Below are positions 1 to 7,386 of a stretch of 64,000 nt of DNA, in pieces. The DNA is from Thermoplasmata archaeon. Its GTDB lineage: Archaea; Thermoplasmatota; Thermoplasmata; Lutacidiplasmatales; UBA184. Every line of letters starts with the position of its first letter. Position 1 is the first letter of the stretch. The position numbers were made by a program, and so were the translations under genes. The notes beneath the pieces were generated by a model. It was not told where the DNA came from, searched no databases, and was given only the letters and a program-made list of their open reading frames with translations. The stretch is taken from positions 310,001 to 374,000 of the forward strand of contig JAKIWL010000001.1 of NCBI GenBank assembly GCA_022750055.1, written 5' to 3'.

Positions 1-200
1 CGACGACCCCACAGAACCTGTCGTATTTCCTGCGGCGGCTCGAGACCGTCGGGGTCATCCTGCGAGAGGGAACCGGGTCCGAACGCCGGGTGCGACTCGT
101 CGACCCGAAGCGGGTCCACACGCTCCTGCTGCGCTTTCCCCCTCTGCCCGAGGACGTCGTCGACCGATTCATCCGGTTCTGGTCCGAGTTACATCCGTGA
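1..200 (+). CDS. winged-helix transcriptional regulator, C-terminal fragment
   Basis: The gene enters the window from the left; the reading frame runs from base 3 to the TGA at 198-200 (about 65 codons). The visible part contains NLSYFLRRLETVGVILRE followed by a charged wing-like stretch (GSERRVRLVD), which matches the recognition helix and wing of ArsR/MarR-type winged-helix DNA-binding domains. A helical tail (PEDVVDRFIRFWSELHP) follows and may serve dimerisation. Family and target cannot be fixed because the N-terminus is missing. It sits just upstream of a secreted protein gene on the same strand, but that gene appears to have its own TATA box. Confidence 0.55.
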   Translation, partial: TTPQNLSYFLRRLETVGVILREGTGSERRVRLVDPKRVHTLLLRFPPLPEDVVDRFIRFWSELHP

Positions 201-221
201 ACGTTCAAGGCCTGTTCGGGA

Positions 222-231
222 ATGGTTATAG
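222..231 (+). promoter_or_regulatory. TATA-like box for the secreted protein gene
   Basis: An AT-rich patch (ggttata) stands out in GC-rich sequence about 38 bases before the ATG at 266. The spacing suits an archaeal TATA box followed by a leader of roughly ten bases, and it argues for the ATG at 266 over the GTG at 197, which lies upstream of the box. Confidence 0.4.
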
Positions 232-265
232 ACCCGTGTCCCGGGTCGACCGGTCGGGTTCTTCA

Positions 266-1309
266 ATGACTCATGGCCCGCTCGGCCGCCGCTGGAACTG
301 GCGGTCCATTGGCCGTCTCGTTGGGTGGGGTGCGGCCCTCCTCTCCCTGTTCGTGGCCTCCGCCTCGGCGGGGGCGGAGACTCCCGCGGCCGCCCCGCTC
401 GCCTCGGCCGTTCCGGCGACGATCGCCGTGAACTTCCCGTCCGCCTATCCAGACGTGACCCTGAGCGAGGTCGGTAATCGAACCACCACGACCTCTCTCT
501 CCGTGGACCAGATCCTGGAAGCCACCCCCTCGGCCTCGGCCCCCCAGATCGTGGCGGTCGCGCTCCCTTCGAACATCGTGGTGACGAGCGGTTCGAGCGG
601 GTCGAGCTCGCTGCCGTTCGACCTGACCGCGACCCTGACCGTCTACCAGGCCAACGCGGGCCTCTGGCAGGGCCCGAACGACCTCGTTCAGGCCGACGGC
701 TCACCGCTCGGGACCGCGCACCTCTCCATCGACTATGCCTTGAACGCGCCGGCGGACCCGTCGCAGGGGGTCGGTACTCATTGGGTCGTCAGCGGTTGGC
801 CGTGGGTCGCTTCGAGCGACCTCCTCGGGATCCAGATGAGCCTCTCGACGCCTCTCGCCCATAGCTTCGTCGCCTGTACCGGATCGGAGGCCTCGGTCGA
901 TCAGGTCGGATGCCCGGGGGCGACGCTCGTGGACGGGACGAGCCAGTGGACGGTTGGAGTCCTAGGGATCCAGGGAAACGTCCCCGGCGGGCCCACCTCG
1001 ATCGTCCGATGGGACCGGGCGTTCGGTTCCTCCTCCGCCCCGTCCAATCCTTCTGTCTCGGTCGGGGTGCTCGTCTCCTCCCCAGCCCTGAGCCACCTGC
1101 TCGTGGCAGCGCCTGGGGAGGGGGCTGGGACGCTCAGTGGCAACCTCTCGTTCTCCTTGCTGACCCCCATCCCCGGCCTCCCCGCTCCCCAGGTCCTCCA
1201 CGGACAGCTCGGTTGGTTCATCGCTGGGGGTGGGGCTTCCGCGGCCGCCGGGATCGTGGGCATCCTCGCCTTCCGATCGCGGCAACGCGGAATCGAGCGG
1301 GAACTCTAG
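266..1309 (+). CDS. secreted, C-terminally membrane-anchored protein of unknown function
   Basis: About 347 residues. The N-terminus has basic residues followed by a hydrophobic segment (VGWGAALLSLFVASASAGA), typical of a Sec signal peptide. The body is rich in Ser, Thr, Ala and Val, as in extracellular beta-rich archaeal surface proteins. Near the C-terminus a hydrophobic segment (GWFIAGGGASAAAGIVGILAF) ends in a basic cluster (RSRQRGIER), the signature of a single membrane anchor with a short cytoplasmic tail. No enzyme motif is visible. An upstream GTG at 197 would extend the frame but lies before the TATA-like box, so the ATG at 266 was chosen. The gene is convergent with lysS, with stops one base apart. 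Confidence 0.6.
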   Translation: MTHGPLGRRWNWRSIGRLVGWGAALLSLFVASASAGAETPAAAPLASAVPATIAVNFPSAYPDVTLSEVGNRTTTTSLSVDQILEATPSASAPQIVAVALPSNIVVTSGSSGSSSLPFDLTATLTVYQANAGLWQGPNDLVQADGSPLGTAHLSIDYALNAPADPSQGVGTHWVVSGWPWVASSDLLGIQMSLSTPLAHSFVACTGSEASVDQVGCPGATLVDGTSQWTVGVLGIQGNVPGGPTSIVRWDRAFGSSSAPSNPSVSVGVLVSSPALSHLLVAAPGEGAGTLSGNLSFSLLTPIPGLPAPQVLHGQLGWFIAGGGASAAAGIVGILAFRSRQRGIEREL

Positions 1310-1310
1310 A

Positions 1311-2795
1311 CTAACCGGGCGAGCGCTCTCGCGTCGGCAGGAAGAGGATCACGTCCTTGATGGACGCGGTCCCCGTCAGGGCCATCACCATCCGGTCGAT
1401 CCCGATCCCGAGTCCGGTGGCCGGCGGCATCCCGAACCGAAGCGCCTCAACAAAGTCGGAATCGTAGGCGTAGTGGTCCTCGCCCCGGGAGGAGAGCTGT
1501 TCCCGGAATCGCCGCTCCTGCTCGTCGGGGTCGTTGAGTTCGGTGTACGCGTTCCCGAGCTCGATCCCACGGGCGAACAGCTCGAAACGCTCCACGCGGC
1601 CGGGTCGGCTGCGGTGGCGCTTGGCGAGAGGGGTCGTCGACTCCGGGAAATCGAGGACGAAGGTCGGCCGGTCCAGGGTCGGCTCGACGTAGTGCTCGAA
1701 AAGCTTGTCGAGGAACTTCCCCGGGGGCGAATCCTCCGGGACGGTCGCTCCCGCCGAGCGAGCGAGGGCTCGCAACTCCTCCCGGCTCTTTCCGAGGAGG
1801 TCGCGGATCCCGCTGCGGCGTTCGAGCTCCTCGACAAAATCGACCGTCGGGAAGGGGGCTCGGAACCGTGCGGGGGCTTCCTGAGCCGCGGGCGATCCAG
1901 GGAGCAGTTTCGCCACCTCCAGCGCGAGGGAGCCATAGAGACCTTCCAGAAGCCCGCGCATGTCCGTGTAGTCGGCGTACGCCCAGTAGAGCTCCATCAT
2001 CGTGAACTCCGGCGCGTGCGTCGAATCCATGTCCTCGTTCCGGAAGACGTGTCCGACCTCGTAGACGCGTTCGAGACCACCGACCAGGAGTCGCTTGAGC
2101 GGGAGCTCGAGGGCGATCCGCAGCTGGAGCTCACGGTCGAGGTAGCGGGAGCGGGTCGTGAACGGCTGGGCCGCCGCCCCGCTCGCGATCGGGACGAGGG
2201 TCGGGGTCTCCACTTCGAGGAACCCAAGGCCATCTAGGTGCCTGCGGAGGGCCCGAGTGAGCAGGGAGCGCGTCCGGAAGCGGGCCCGGCTCTCCGGCGA
2301 AGCGAGGAGGTCGACGTACCGCCGGCGGATCCGCTCCTCCGGGTCCTGGAGACCATGATATTTTTCCGGCGGCGGATTCAGCGCCTTGGCGAGGATCTCG
2401 AACGCCGTGACCCGCAGCGAGGGCTCGCCCCGCCGGGTCACGACGGGCACCCCGTCGGCGCCGAGGAGGTCGCCCGGGTCGGTGTCGGCGAGCAGCCTCG
2501 CCAACCCATTCTCACCGAGCTCGTCCACGCGGGCGTAGAGCTGGAGCGAACCGGACAGGTCATCCAGGTCGAGGAACGCGCTCCTGCCGTGGCCGCGGAC
2601 CGCTCGGATCCGTCCGGCGACGCGGAACGACCGAGTAGGATCCGCCTCCCCCTGGGCGATCGACTTGCAGGCGTTTGCTACCGCCTCGGTGGGCACGCGG
2701 CCGGGGAACGCCCAGGGGAACGGTTCTCGTCCTTCCGCTCGGAGTCGAAGGGCCTTCGCCCGACGCTCCTTCACTAGCGTCGGATCATCGTCCAT
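1311..2795 (-). CDS. lysS: lysyl-tRNA synthetase, class II
   Basis: Charges tRNA-Lys with lysine in the cytoplasm. The 494 residues show an N-terminal OB-fold anticodon-binding domain (about 55-135) and a class II catalytic core: motif 1 near 190-205 (GFLEVETPTL), motif 2 near 250-270 (FRNEDMDSTHAPEF, diagnostic for the LysRS/AspRS/AsnRS subclass and closest to LysRS) and motif 3 near the C-terminus (GLGIGIDRMVM). Length is normal for the bacterial-type class II enzyme. Many other archaea use class I LysRS, so the class II type is a lineage feature. The ATG at 2795 starts a typical N-terminus (MDDDPTLVKERR). The gene is monocistronic or first in its unit. Confidence 0.95.
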   Translation of the reverse strand: MDDDPTLVKERRAKALRLRAEGREPFPWAFPGRVPTEAVANACKSIAQGEADPTRSFRVAGRIRAVRGHGRSAFLDLDDLSGSLQLYARVDELGENGLARLLADTDPGDLLGADGVPVVTRRGEPSLRVTAFEILAKALNPPPEKYHGLQDPEERIRRRYVDLLASPESRARFRTRSLLTRALRRHLDGLGFLEVETPTLVPIASGAAAQPFTTRSRYLDRELQLRIALELPLKRLLVGGLERVYEVGHVFRNEDMDSTHAPEFTMMELYWAYADYTDMRGLLEGLYGSLALEVAKLLPGSPAAQEAPARFRAPFPTVDFVEELERRSGIRDLLGKSREELRALARSAGATVPEDSPPGKFLDKLFEHYVEPTLDRPTFVLDFPESTTPLAKRHRSRPGRVERFELFARGIELGNAYTELNDPDEQERRFREQLSSRGEDHYAYDSDFVEALRFGMPPATGLGIGIDRMVMALTGTASIKDVILFLPTRERSPG

Positions 2796-2911
2796 CGTCG
2801 GGTCCGGGATGCCTCCGGAGGAAAAAGGTGCCGCGTCCCAGGGTCGGACCCGTTGGGGCGGGGCCGCAGGACAGTCCGGTCGGGCGTCTCGGAGGGTCCC
2901 GTCGGTATGGA

Positions 2912-3298
2912 TTAGGAGGCGACCGAATCGAGAGGAAAGCGTTCGGTTCCCCCGGTGCGCTGCAGGAGGATCTCCTCCGGCGAACCATTCTTGCTCGCCT
3001 CATGGAGTACGAGGAAGGTGCCGAAGAAGAACTCGGCCGTCGCATCGCCCCCGCCGATCCCATAGCTGACGTAGTCGGAGAAGTAGACGTGGACCTGGCC
3101 CGAATGGTGCTTGCGGACCGCTTCGATGAACGATTTGAGCGTCTCTGGGCCCTGGCGTTGCAGTTCCTCGATCAGGTCGCGGAGCATCGCCCGCTGGGAG
3201 AGTCCCGCGAGTCCATCGTAGGCGAGGTAGATCGCGGGGCGAGGGTCGAGCGTGACCACGTCCAGGCGAAGGACCCCCTCGACGGGCTTGGTTCGCAT
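2912..3298 (-). CDS. conserved-looking small protein, function unknown
   Basis: A 128-residue protein with an orderly globular composition: alternating beta-like stretches (GVLRLDVVTLDPRPAIYLAY), a long helix (RDLIEELQRQGPETLKSFIEAVRKHH) and a beta-rich second half (GQVHVYFSDYVSYGIGGG, EFFFGTFLVLHE). No catalytic motif, signal peptide or membrane segment is seen. It lies between the thermosome gene and lysS on the same strand, with roughly 90 bases to the thermosome stop, so it could be in the same transcript. I do not recognise the family. Codon use matches the core genes, which supports it being real. Confidence 0.55.
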   Translation of the reverse strand: MRTKPVEGVLRLDVVTLDPRPAIYLAYDGLAGLSQRAMLRDLIEELQRQGPETLKSFIEAVRKHHSGQVHVYFSDYVSYGIGGGDATAEFFFGTFLVLHEASKNGSPEEILLQRTGGTERFPLDSVAS

Positions 3299-3389
3299 GG
3301 TGGAGCGCGCCTACCCGATGACCGATAAGAAGACTTCGGAGCAGGCACGGCGCCCCAGGGGCGGAATGGGTTAGGGTCCGGGCGCGGCG

Positions 3390-5015
3390 CTAGTGGTCGT
3401 GTCCACCGGCCCCGCCGGGTGGACCGGCCGAGGTCTTCTTGGAGGCGATGATATCGTCGATCCGAAGGACCATGTTCGCGACCTCGACGGCCGAGGTGAG
3501 GGCCTGGCGCTTGACGCGCAACGGCTCGACCACGTGCATCTTCCACATGTCCGCCGCCTTGCCGTCGCCGAGGTTGACTCCGACGTTTCGATTCGCCGAT
3601 GGGCCATCGTGCGCTCCCCGAAGCTCGATCAGGGTGTTGATCGCGTCGTAACCGCCGTTCTCCGCGAGGGCCCAGGGGACGGATTCGAGGGACTGGGCGA
3701 ACGCCTCGACCGCCAGCTGCTCCCGGCCACCGACGGACGGGGCGAACTTCCGTAGCTTGACCGACAGGTCGATCTCGGTCGCGCCACCACCGGGACAGAT
3801 GACCCCATCCTCGATGACGCTCGCGACGACCTTGAGGGCGTCGTGGATCGAGCGGTCCACTTCCTGGGTGACGTGCTCGGTGCCGCCGCGGATGAGGATC
3901 GAGACCGACCGGGGGTTGGCGCAACCCGTCACGTAGGTCATGTCCTCGTCGCCGACCTTCTTCTCCTCGACCAGTTGTGCCGCTCCAAGATCCGAGGAGG
4001 AGAGCTCCTTGAGCCCCGTGACGATCTTTCCGCCGGTCGCCCTCGCGAGCTTCTGCATGTCGGACTCCTTGACCTGCTTGAGCGCGAAGACCCCTTCCTT
4101 GGCCAGGTAGTGCAGGACGACGTCGTCGATCCCCTTCTGGGTGATCAGGACGTTCGCCCCCGAGGCCTTGACCTGCTCGGCCATCCGCCGGAAGGTCTTG
4201 TCCTCCTCGTCGAGGAAGCTCTGGATCTGGTTGACGCTCTTGATGTTGATCTTGCTCTCGATCTCCGTCTTCTTGATCTCGAGGGCCGAGTTGACGAGCG
4301 CGATCTTCGCACCCTTCACCATGCGGGGCATCCTCGGATGACCGCGCTCCTTGTCGAGAATGATGCCGTCGATGAGCTCGGTATCGCCGATCGTGCCCCC
4401 GTGGCGCTTCTCGACCTTGATCTGGTCGACGTCGGCCACGACTCGGTCCCCGCGCTTCTCGACGATCTTTCGGACCGCGTGGACGGCAATCTTGGCGAGC
4501 TCATCCCGGGAGCCGAAGACCCCCTTCGACCCCATCGCCGTTGTGGCGCAATCGATGAGCATCTTCTCATCGTCGATCTTGACGGTGGTCCCGATCTCCT
4601 TCTCGAGGAGTCGTTGGCCCTCTTGGAGGGCGATCTGATAGCCGCGCGTGATGACGGTAGGATGGATGTTCTGTTCCAGGAGCGCCTCGGCGCGCTTCAA
4701 TAGCTCGCCGGCCAGTACGACCGCGGTGGTCGTCCCGTCGCCGCACTGCTGATCCTGGGTCTTGGCCACCTCGACGATCATCTTGGCGGCCGGGTGTTCG
4801 ACGTCGACCTCCTTGAGGATCGTGACGCCGTCGTTCGTGATCGTGATGTCTCCCATCGAATCCACGAGCATCTTGTCCATGCCTCGGGGGCCGAGGGTCG
4901 AGCGGACCGCGTCCGCGATGGCTCTGGCCGCGGCGATGTTATTCTGTGTCGCGCTCTTTCCTCTCTCGCGCTCGGTGCCTTCCTTGAGGACGAGGATGGG
5001 GGTTCCCTGCAGCAT
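3390..5015 (-). CDS. thsA: thermosome subunit (group II chaperonin)
   Basis: ATP-driven protein-folding chaperonin that forms double-ring complexes in the cytoplasm. About 541 residues, normal for the family. Diagnostic features are the N-terminal ATPase segment ([19 protein letters not shown], then [11 protein letters not shown]), the GDGTTT nucleotide-binding motif, and a [10 protein letters not shown] motif in the C-terminal equatorial domain. It ends in a Gly/His-rich tail (GGAGGHDH), a common chaperonin ending. A TTG at 5027 could add four residues, but the ATG at 5015 sits about 36 bases from a clear TATA box (5046-5057), so it is the preferred start. Only one subunit gene is in this window; others may exist elsewhere. 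Confidence 0.95.
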   Translation of the reverse strand: MLQGTPILVLKEGTERERGKSATQNNIAAARAIADAVRSTLGPRGMDKMLVDSMGDITITNDGVTILKEVDVEHPAAKMIVEVAKTQDQQCGDGTTTAVVLAGELLKRAEALLEQNIHPTVITRGYQIALQEGQRLLEKEIGTTVKIDDEKMLIDCATTAMGSKGVFGSRDELAKIAVHAVRKIVEKRGDRVVADVDQIKVEKRHGGTIGDTELIDGIILDKERGHPRMPRMVKGAKIALVNSALEIKKTEIESKINIKSVNQIQSFLDEEDKTFRRMAEQVKASGANVLITQKGIDDVVLHYLAKEGVFALKQVKESDMQKLARATGGKIVTGLKELSSSDLGAAQLVEEKKVGDEDMTYVTGCANPRSVSILIRGGTEHVTQEVDRSIHDALKVVASVIEDGVICPGGGATEIDLSVKLRKFAPSVGGREQLAVEAFAQSLESVPWALAENGGYDAINTLIELRGAHDGPSANRNVGVNLGDGKAADMWKMHVVEPLRVKRQALTSAVEVANMVLRIDDIIASKKTSAGPPGGAGGHDH

Positions 5016-5045
5016 GGCTTTCTCCAACTCGGGGAACCATGCGCT

Positions 5046-5057
5046 TGTATATGAAAG
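5046..5057 (-). promoter_or_regulatory. TATA box of the thermosome gene
   Basis: Read on the minus strand the sequence is ctttcatatac, an obvious TATA-like element in GC-rich surroundings. It lies about 36 bases upstream of the ATG at 5015, giving a predicted leader of roughly ten bases. Confidence 0.6.
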
Positions 5058-5061
5058 CAGT

Positions 5062-5089
5062 GGGTGGTCCGGGCTTTGGGATTTTTCTC
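5062..5089 (+). repeat. left copy of island-flanking direct repeat
   Basis: These 28 bases match 19568-19594 in the same orientation except for one G (ggg versus gg in the middle). The match starts at gggtggtcc and ends in a T-rich tract (ttgggatttttctc). Sequence on either side is unrelated. The two copies bracket the low-GC accessory region. At this copy the left arm of the hairpin seen at the other copy is absent. It may be an attachment-site-like repeat, an element end, or a shared regulatory sequence. Confidence 0.6.
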
Positions 5090-5132
5090 GCCACCGAGAC
5101 TCCCTTGGGATTGTTCTAGACCGATTGGGATT
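5076..5132. repeat. three TTGGGATT repeats upstream of the thermosome promoter
   Basis: The octamer TTGGGATT occurs at 5076-5083, 5105-5112 and 5125-5132, each followed by a T-rich stretch. They lie 20 to 80 bases upstream of the thermosome TATA box, where archaeal activator or repressor sites are often found. The first copy overlaps the island-flanking repeat. Whether a heat-shock regulator binds them is unknown. Confidence 0.45.
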
Positions 5133-5189
5133 TTTTGGTCTGAGGGTGTCGTTTTCCCGTCGCAGGGGGCTAAGCCATCTTGTCCGGCA

Positions 5190-5199
5190 TCAATAATAC
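5190..5199 (+). promoter_or_regulatory. TATA-like box for the HEPN-like gene at 5221
   Basis: The AT patch caataatacc lies about 26 bases before the ATG at 5221, the spacing expected for a leaderless archaeal transcript. Confidence 0.5.
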
Positions 5200-5220
5200 C
5201 GAACACCGACCTCACCAGGC

Positions 5221-5958
5221 ATGCCTACTGACGTCAACCTTCCCTACGCATTAGAAATCCGGCTCCAGGGAGCAGCCGCGAAGGTTGCCTTCGACCGGCT
5301 GGAAGCCGAGCTCGCGGCACGGAGTCGCCTCGGAGAGGAAGTGCGCCGGATTCGTGACCAAGGCGGTCCCCCACCACTTCAGGCCGAACAAGAAGAGTAT
5401 GCGAGCTTGCTCAGGCAGATGGCGAACAAGGTCCCAAGGATTCTCGAAGCCTTGCAGTCCTTCCTGGCGGCGGCGGGGATCATCTCCATGACTCTCTGGC
5501 CGGACACGCGATCTCGACCAGGACTTTCCTCGGAGGATCTAGCGGCCCGCAAGAGCCGTGGGGAGCAGCTGCGGCAGCTGCTAGAGCTATCGGATGAGTC
5601 TCCGATTCACCTCCTTCGGCGCAAGGCCACTGATCCCAGAGGCGGGCTCCTCCACGTTGATGAGATGTTGGATGAGGTCACGATGGGTTCCGCGCCGGAT
5701 ACGGTGGTGACGTTCCAGGTTGGGAGGCTGTCAGATCGATCGGGCTGGGCTCCCGAGTCTACCGTAAGGTGGCTCGACGAGCAGACGCTCATCGTACACG
5801 TTAACGAGCGGGAAACGGGGCTGCGCCCGATCCTCGATGAGATTACCCGGATTGCTCGCCACATCCAGGTCACCGGAAAGGAAGCCCTCCTCTGGGGCAA
5901 TAGGCCCCGCGAGGACGGCGGCTTGCCCTTCGGGGTCACTCTCGACCTAAAGAAGTAA
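5221..5958 (+). CDS. HEPN-like helical protein, candidate RNase or sensor of a defence module
   Basis: A 245-residue, mostly helical, soluble protein with no signal peptide. Residues about 70-150 (FLAAAGIISMTLWP, then SRGEQLRQLLEL, then RGGLLHVDEMLDEV) resemble an uncharacterised bacterial/archaeal family whose core reads roughly RN-hydrophobics-H-x-DE. Here R140-x4-H145 fits the Rx4-6H active-site motif of HEPN ribonucleases, although the usual Asn after Arg is Gly. The start ATG at 5221 follows a TATA box by about 26 bases. It is the first gene of a same-strand run with a second HEPN-like protein, a zinc protein and a helicase-nuclease. The HEPN assignment is inference from motif and fold character; an inactive HEPN is also possible. 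Confidence 0.6.
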   Translation: MPTDVNLPYALEIRLQGAAAKVAFDRLEAELAARSRLGEEVRRIRDQGGPPPLQAEQEEYASLLRQMANKVPRILEALQSFLAAAGIISMTLWPDTRSRPGLSSEDLAARKSRGEQLRQLLELSDESPIHLLRRKATDPRGGLLHVDEMLDEVTMGSAPDTVVTFQVGRLSDRSGWAPESTVRWLDEQTLIVHVNERETGLRPILDEITRIARHIQVTGKEALLWGNRPREDGGLPFGVTLDLKK

Positions 5959-5998
5959 TGCCGAACGCTAGATTGTCCGAGTAGTTCCGGTAGTCCTT

Positions 5999-6844
5999 AT
6001 GGCATCCGACGCGAAGTCAGGCACCTCGGTAAAGGATGGTTCTCCACCTGAGCCGAGGGTCGCGGATTACCGTAGGAACGCGGCGAGGTCTTGGGAGATC
6101 TACCGCAACGAGAAGGGAATCGCTAACCTTCGAATTACGGCGGCGGACCACCTCGAACTTTATCGTTACCTTCTATTCAGGCTGGCTCATGCACTGCTAG
6201 TTTTCGATGAGCCAAGCACGTTTGATCAGATGCCTCTGGAGGCCTTAGTCGACCGCTTGGTGGCGAGGTTGCCTCTTCTGGATGAACGATGGTCGAAGTG
6301 CCTGCGAGGTCTGCGCGAATTGCGGAAAGAACTCTACCACCGCGAGCTCAGCGCCCCGAATCCGAAGTACGTTGAACATCTATCCTCTGATGCGGACGCC
6401 TTCCTAGCGTTCGTAGAATCCGAAGTTAGTGGCGTTGAGGCGATCCTACGTGCGAGGCAGTCCACGTTTGAGCAATGTCGCGAACTCTACAAGGAGGTCG
6501 ATCGATACGCGAATCTTGCTCAGGACGAGTTTCCAGATGAGAAAGTCAAGCCATTCGTCCAGAACTTGAAGTGGTTTCCATTGCTCGTGACTGAGAGTTC
6601 ACCTCCAGAGGCCCTCGAAGCGCTGAAGGGCCTCTTGCAGAATGAGGTCAACCGAATTAGCGCCCTCTACGTGTCTCGGTATGAGGTGTGTCCCAAGTGC
6701 GGGGGCCCAATCACCGAGAGAAACTACACGACATCATACGGCGGTACAGCGGACGACCCGGAACCGACACACTCGTACCAGCACTGGGAGCTAGGCTGCG
6801 CGAACTGTGGGCACAAAATCGAGAGCGACTCAGTGGAGATCTAG
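5999..6844 (+). CDS. HEPN-like protein with C-terminal zinc ribbon
   Basis: 281 residues. Residues about 45-165 are strongly helical and contain RELRKELYHRE, where R109-x4-H114 fits the Rx4-6H catalytic motif of HEPN RNases. The C-terminus has two CxxC knuckles (CPKCGG near 228 and CANCGH near 270) separated by about 40 residues, a classical zinc ribbon that could bind nucleic acid or a partner. There is no membrane segment. It starts 40 bases after the previous gene and is followed on the same strand by another zinc protein and a helicase-nuclease. A role as an RNase effector in an antiviral module is inferred. Codon use is less GC-biased than in the core genes, consistent with transfer. Confidence 0.6.
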   Translation: MASDAKSGTSVKDGSPPEPRVADYRRNAARSWEIYRNEKGIANLRITAADHLELYRYLLFRLAHALLVFDEPSTFDQMPLEALVDRLVARLPLLDERWSKCLRGLRELRKELYHRELSAPNPKYVEHLSSDADAFLAFVESEVSGVEAILRARQSTFEQCRELYKEVDRYANLAQDEFPDEKVKPFVQNLKWFPLLVTESSPPEALEALKGLLQNEVNRISALYVSRYEVCPKCGGPITERNYTTSYGGTADDPEPTHSYQHWELGCANCGHKIESDSVEI

Positions 6845-6897
6845 CGGGCCCTTGGCAATACAGGAGCCATTCTGGTTCGCGTAGCCATGCCCGAGTC

Positions 6898-6907
6898 CAT
6901 TTATCGC
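6898..6907 (+). promoter_or_regulatory. TATA-like box for the small zinc protein
   Basis: The patch catttatcgc lies about 24 bases before the GTG at 6926, suggesting an internal promoter for the small zinc protein and perhaps the helicase downstream. Confidence 0.4.
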
Positions 6908-6925
6908 TGTCCACATTGACCAGCT

Positions 6926-7246
6926 GTGGCTAGAAAAAAGGTCCCGGTCCCCGGCCGAATTCGGTCCATCCACCCATCCAGGTTCTGGCCTCGGATTAGC
7001 GGCTTTACCTGCTCCGAATGCGGACATTCCGTCGGCCGCCACAAGGCGGTCTGGCACGACGAGCGACGTTTCTCGGTGGAGCGACGACCCGGCCCGGGTG
7101 ATACATGCTGGGTAAAGTGTAGGTCGTGCCCGAAAGTCGGTGGTCGACTTGCCGTCTGCTTTGACCACGGCTGCGATGGAAGAAAGCCGGTCAACCATCG
7201 GCTTGAATCCGAGGTCCGTAGTCGAATCGTCCAAACGAGGCTTTGA
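6926..7246 (+). CDS. small Cys/His-rich, probably zinc-binding protein
   Basis: 106 residues starting at a GTG just downstream of a TATA-like patch. Metal ligands are clustered: CSECGH (C29, C32, H34) with further His at 39 and 44, then CWVKCRSC (C61, C65, C68) and CFDHGC (C78, H81, C83). This suits two zinc sites. The rest is basic, compatible with binding nucleic acid. I do not recognise the family. It lies between the HEPN-zinc-ribbon gene and the helicase-nuclease on the same strand, so it may be an adaptor or regulator of that module. Overlapping minus-strand frames lack such structured motifs and were discounted. Confidence 0.5.
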   Translation: MARKKVPVPGRIRSIHPSRFWPRISGFTCSECGHSVGRHKAVWHDERRFSVERRPGPGDTCWVKCRSCPKVGGRLAVCFDHGCDGRKPVNHRLESEVRSRIVQTRL

Positions 7247-7386
7247 AACTGAATTACCGTAAACGACCGGCCCGCGTCATCATCGTCCTCATCTCCATCT
7301 ATTCAGTCCGCCCCTCTTTCGACCGATTCCATTCGTTCCATCGCGGGACCGAAAAGCTCCTCAAACCGGGTGGCTCTCGGAGATTT

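Noticed and set aside
3843-4703. 286-codon plus-strand frame inside the thermosome gene
   Set aside because: Exact antisense of a strongly conserved chaperonin gene; Asp/Leu/Val-rich low-complexity translation typical of high-GC shadows.
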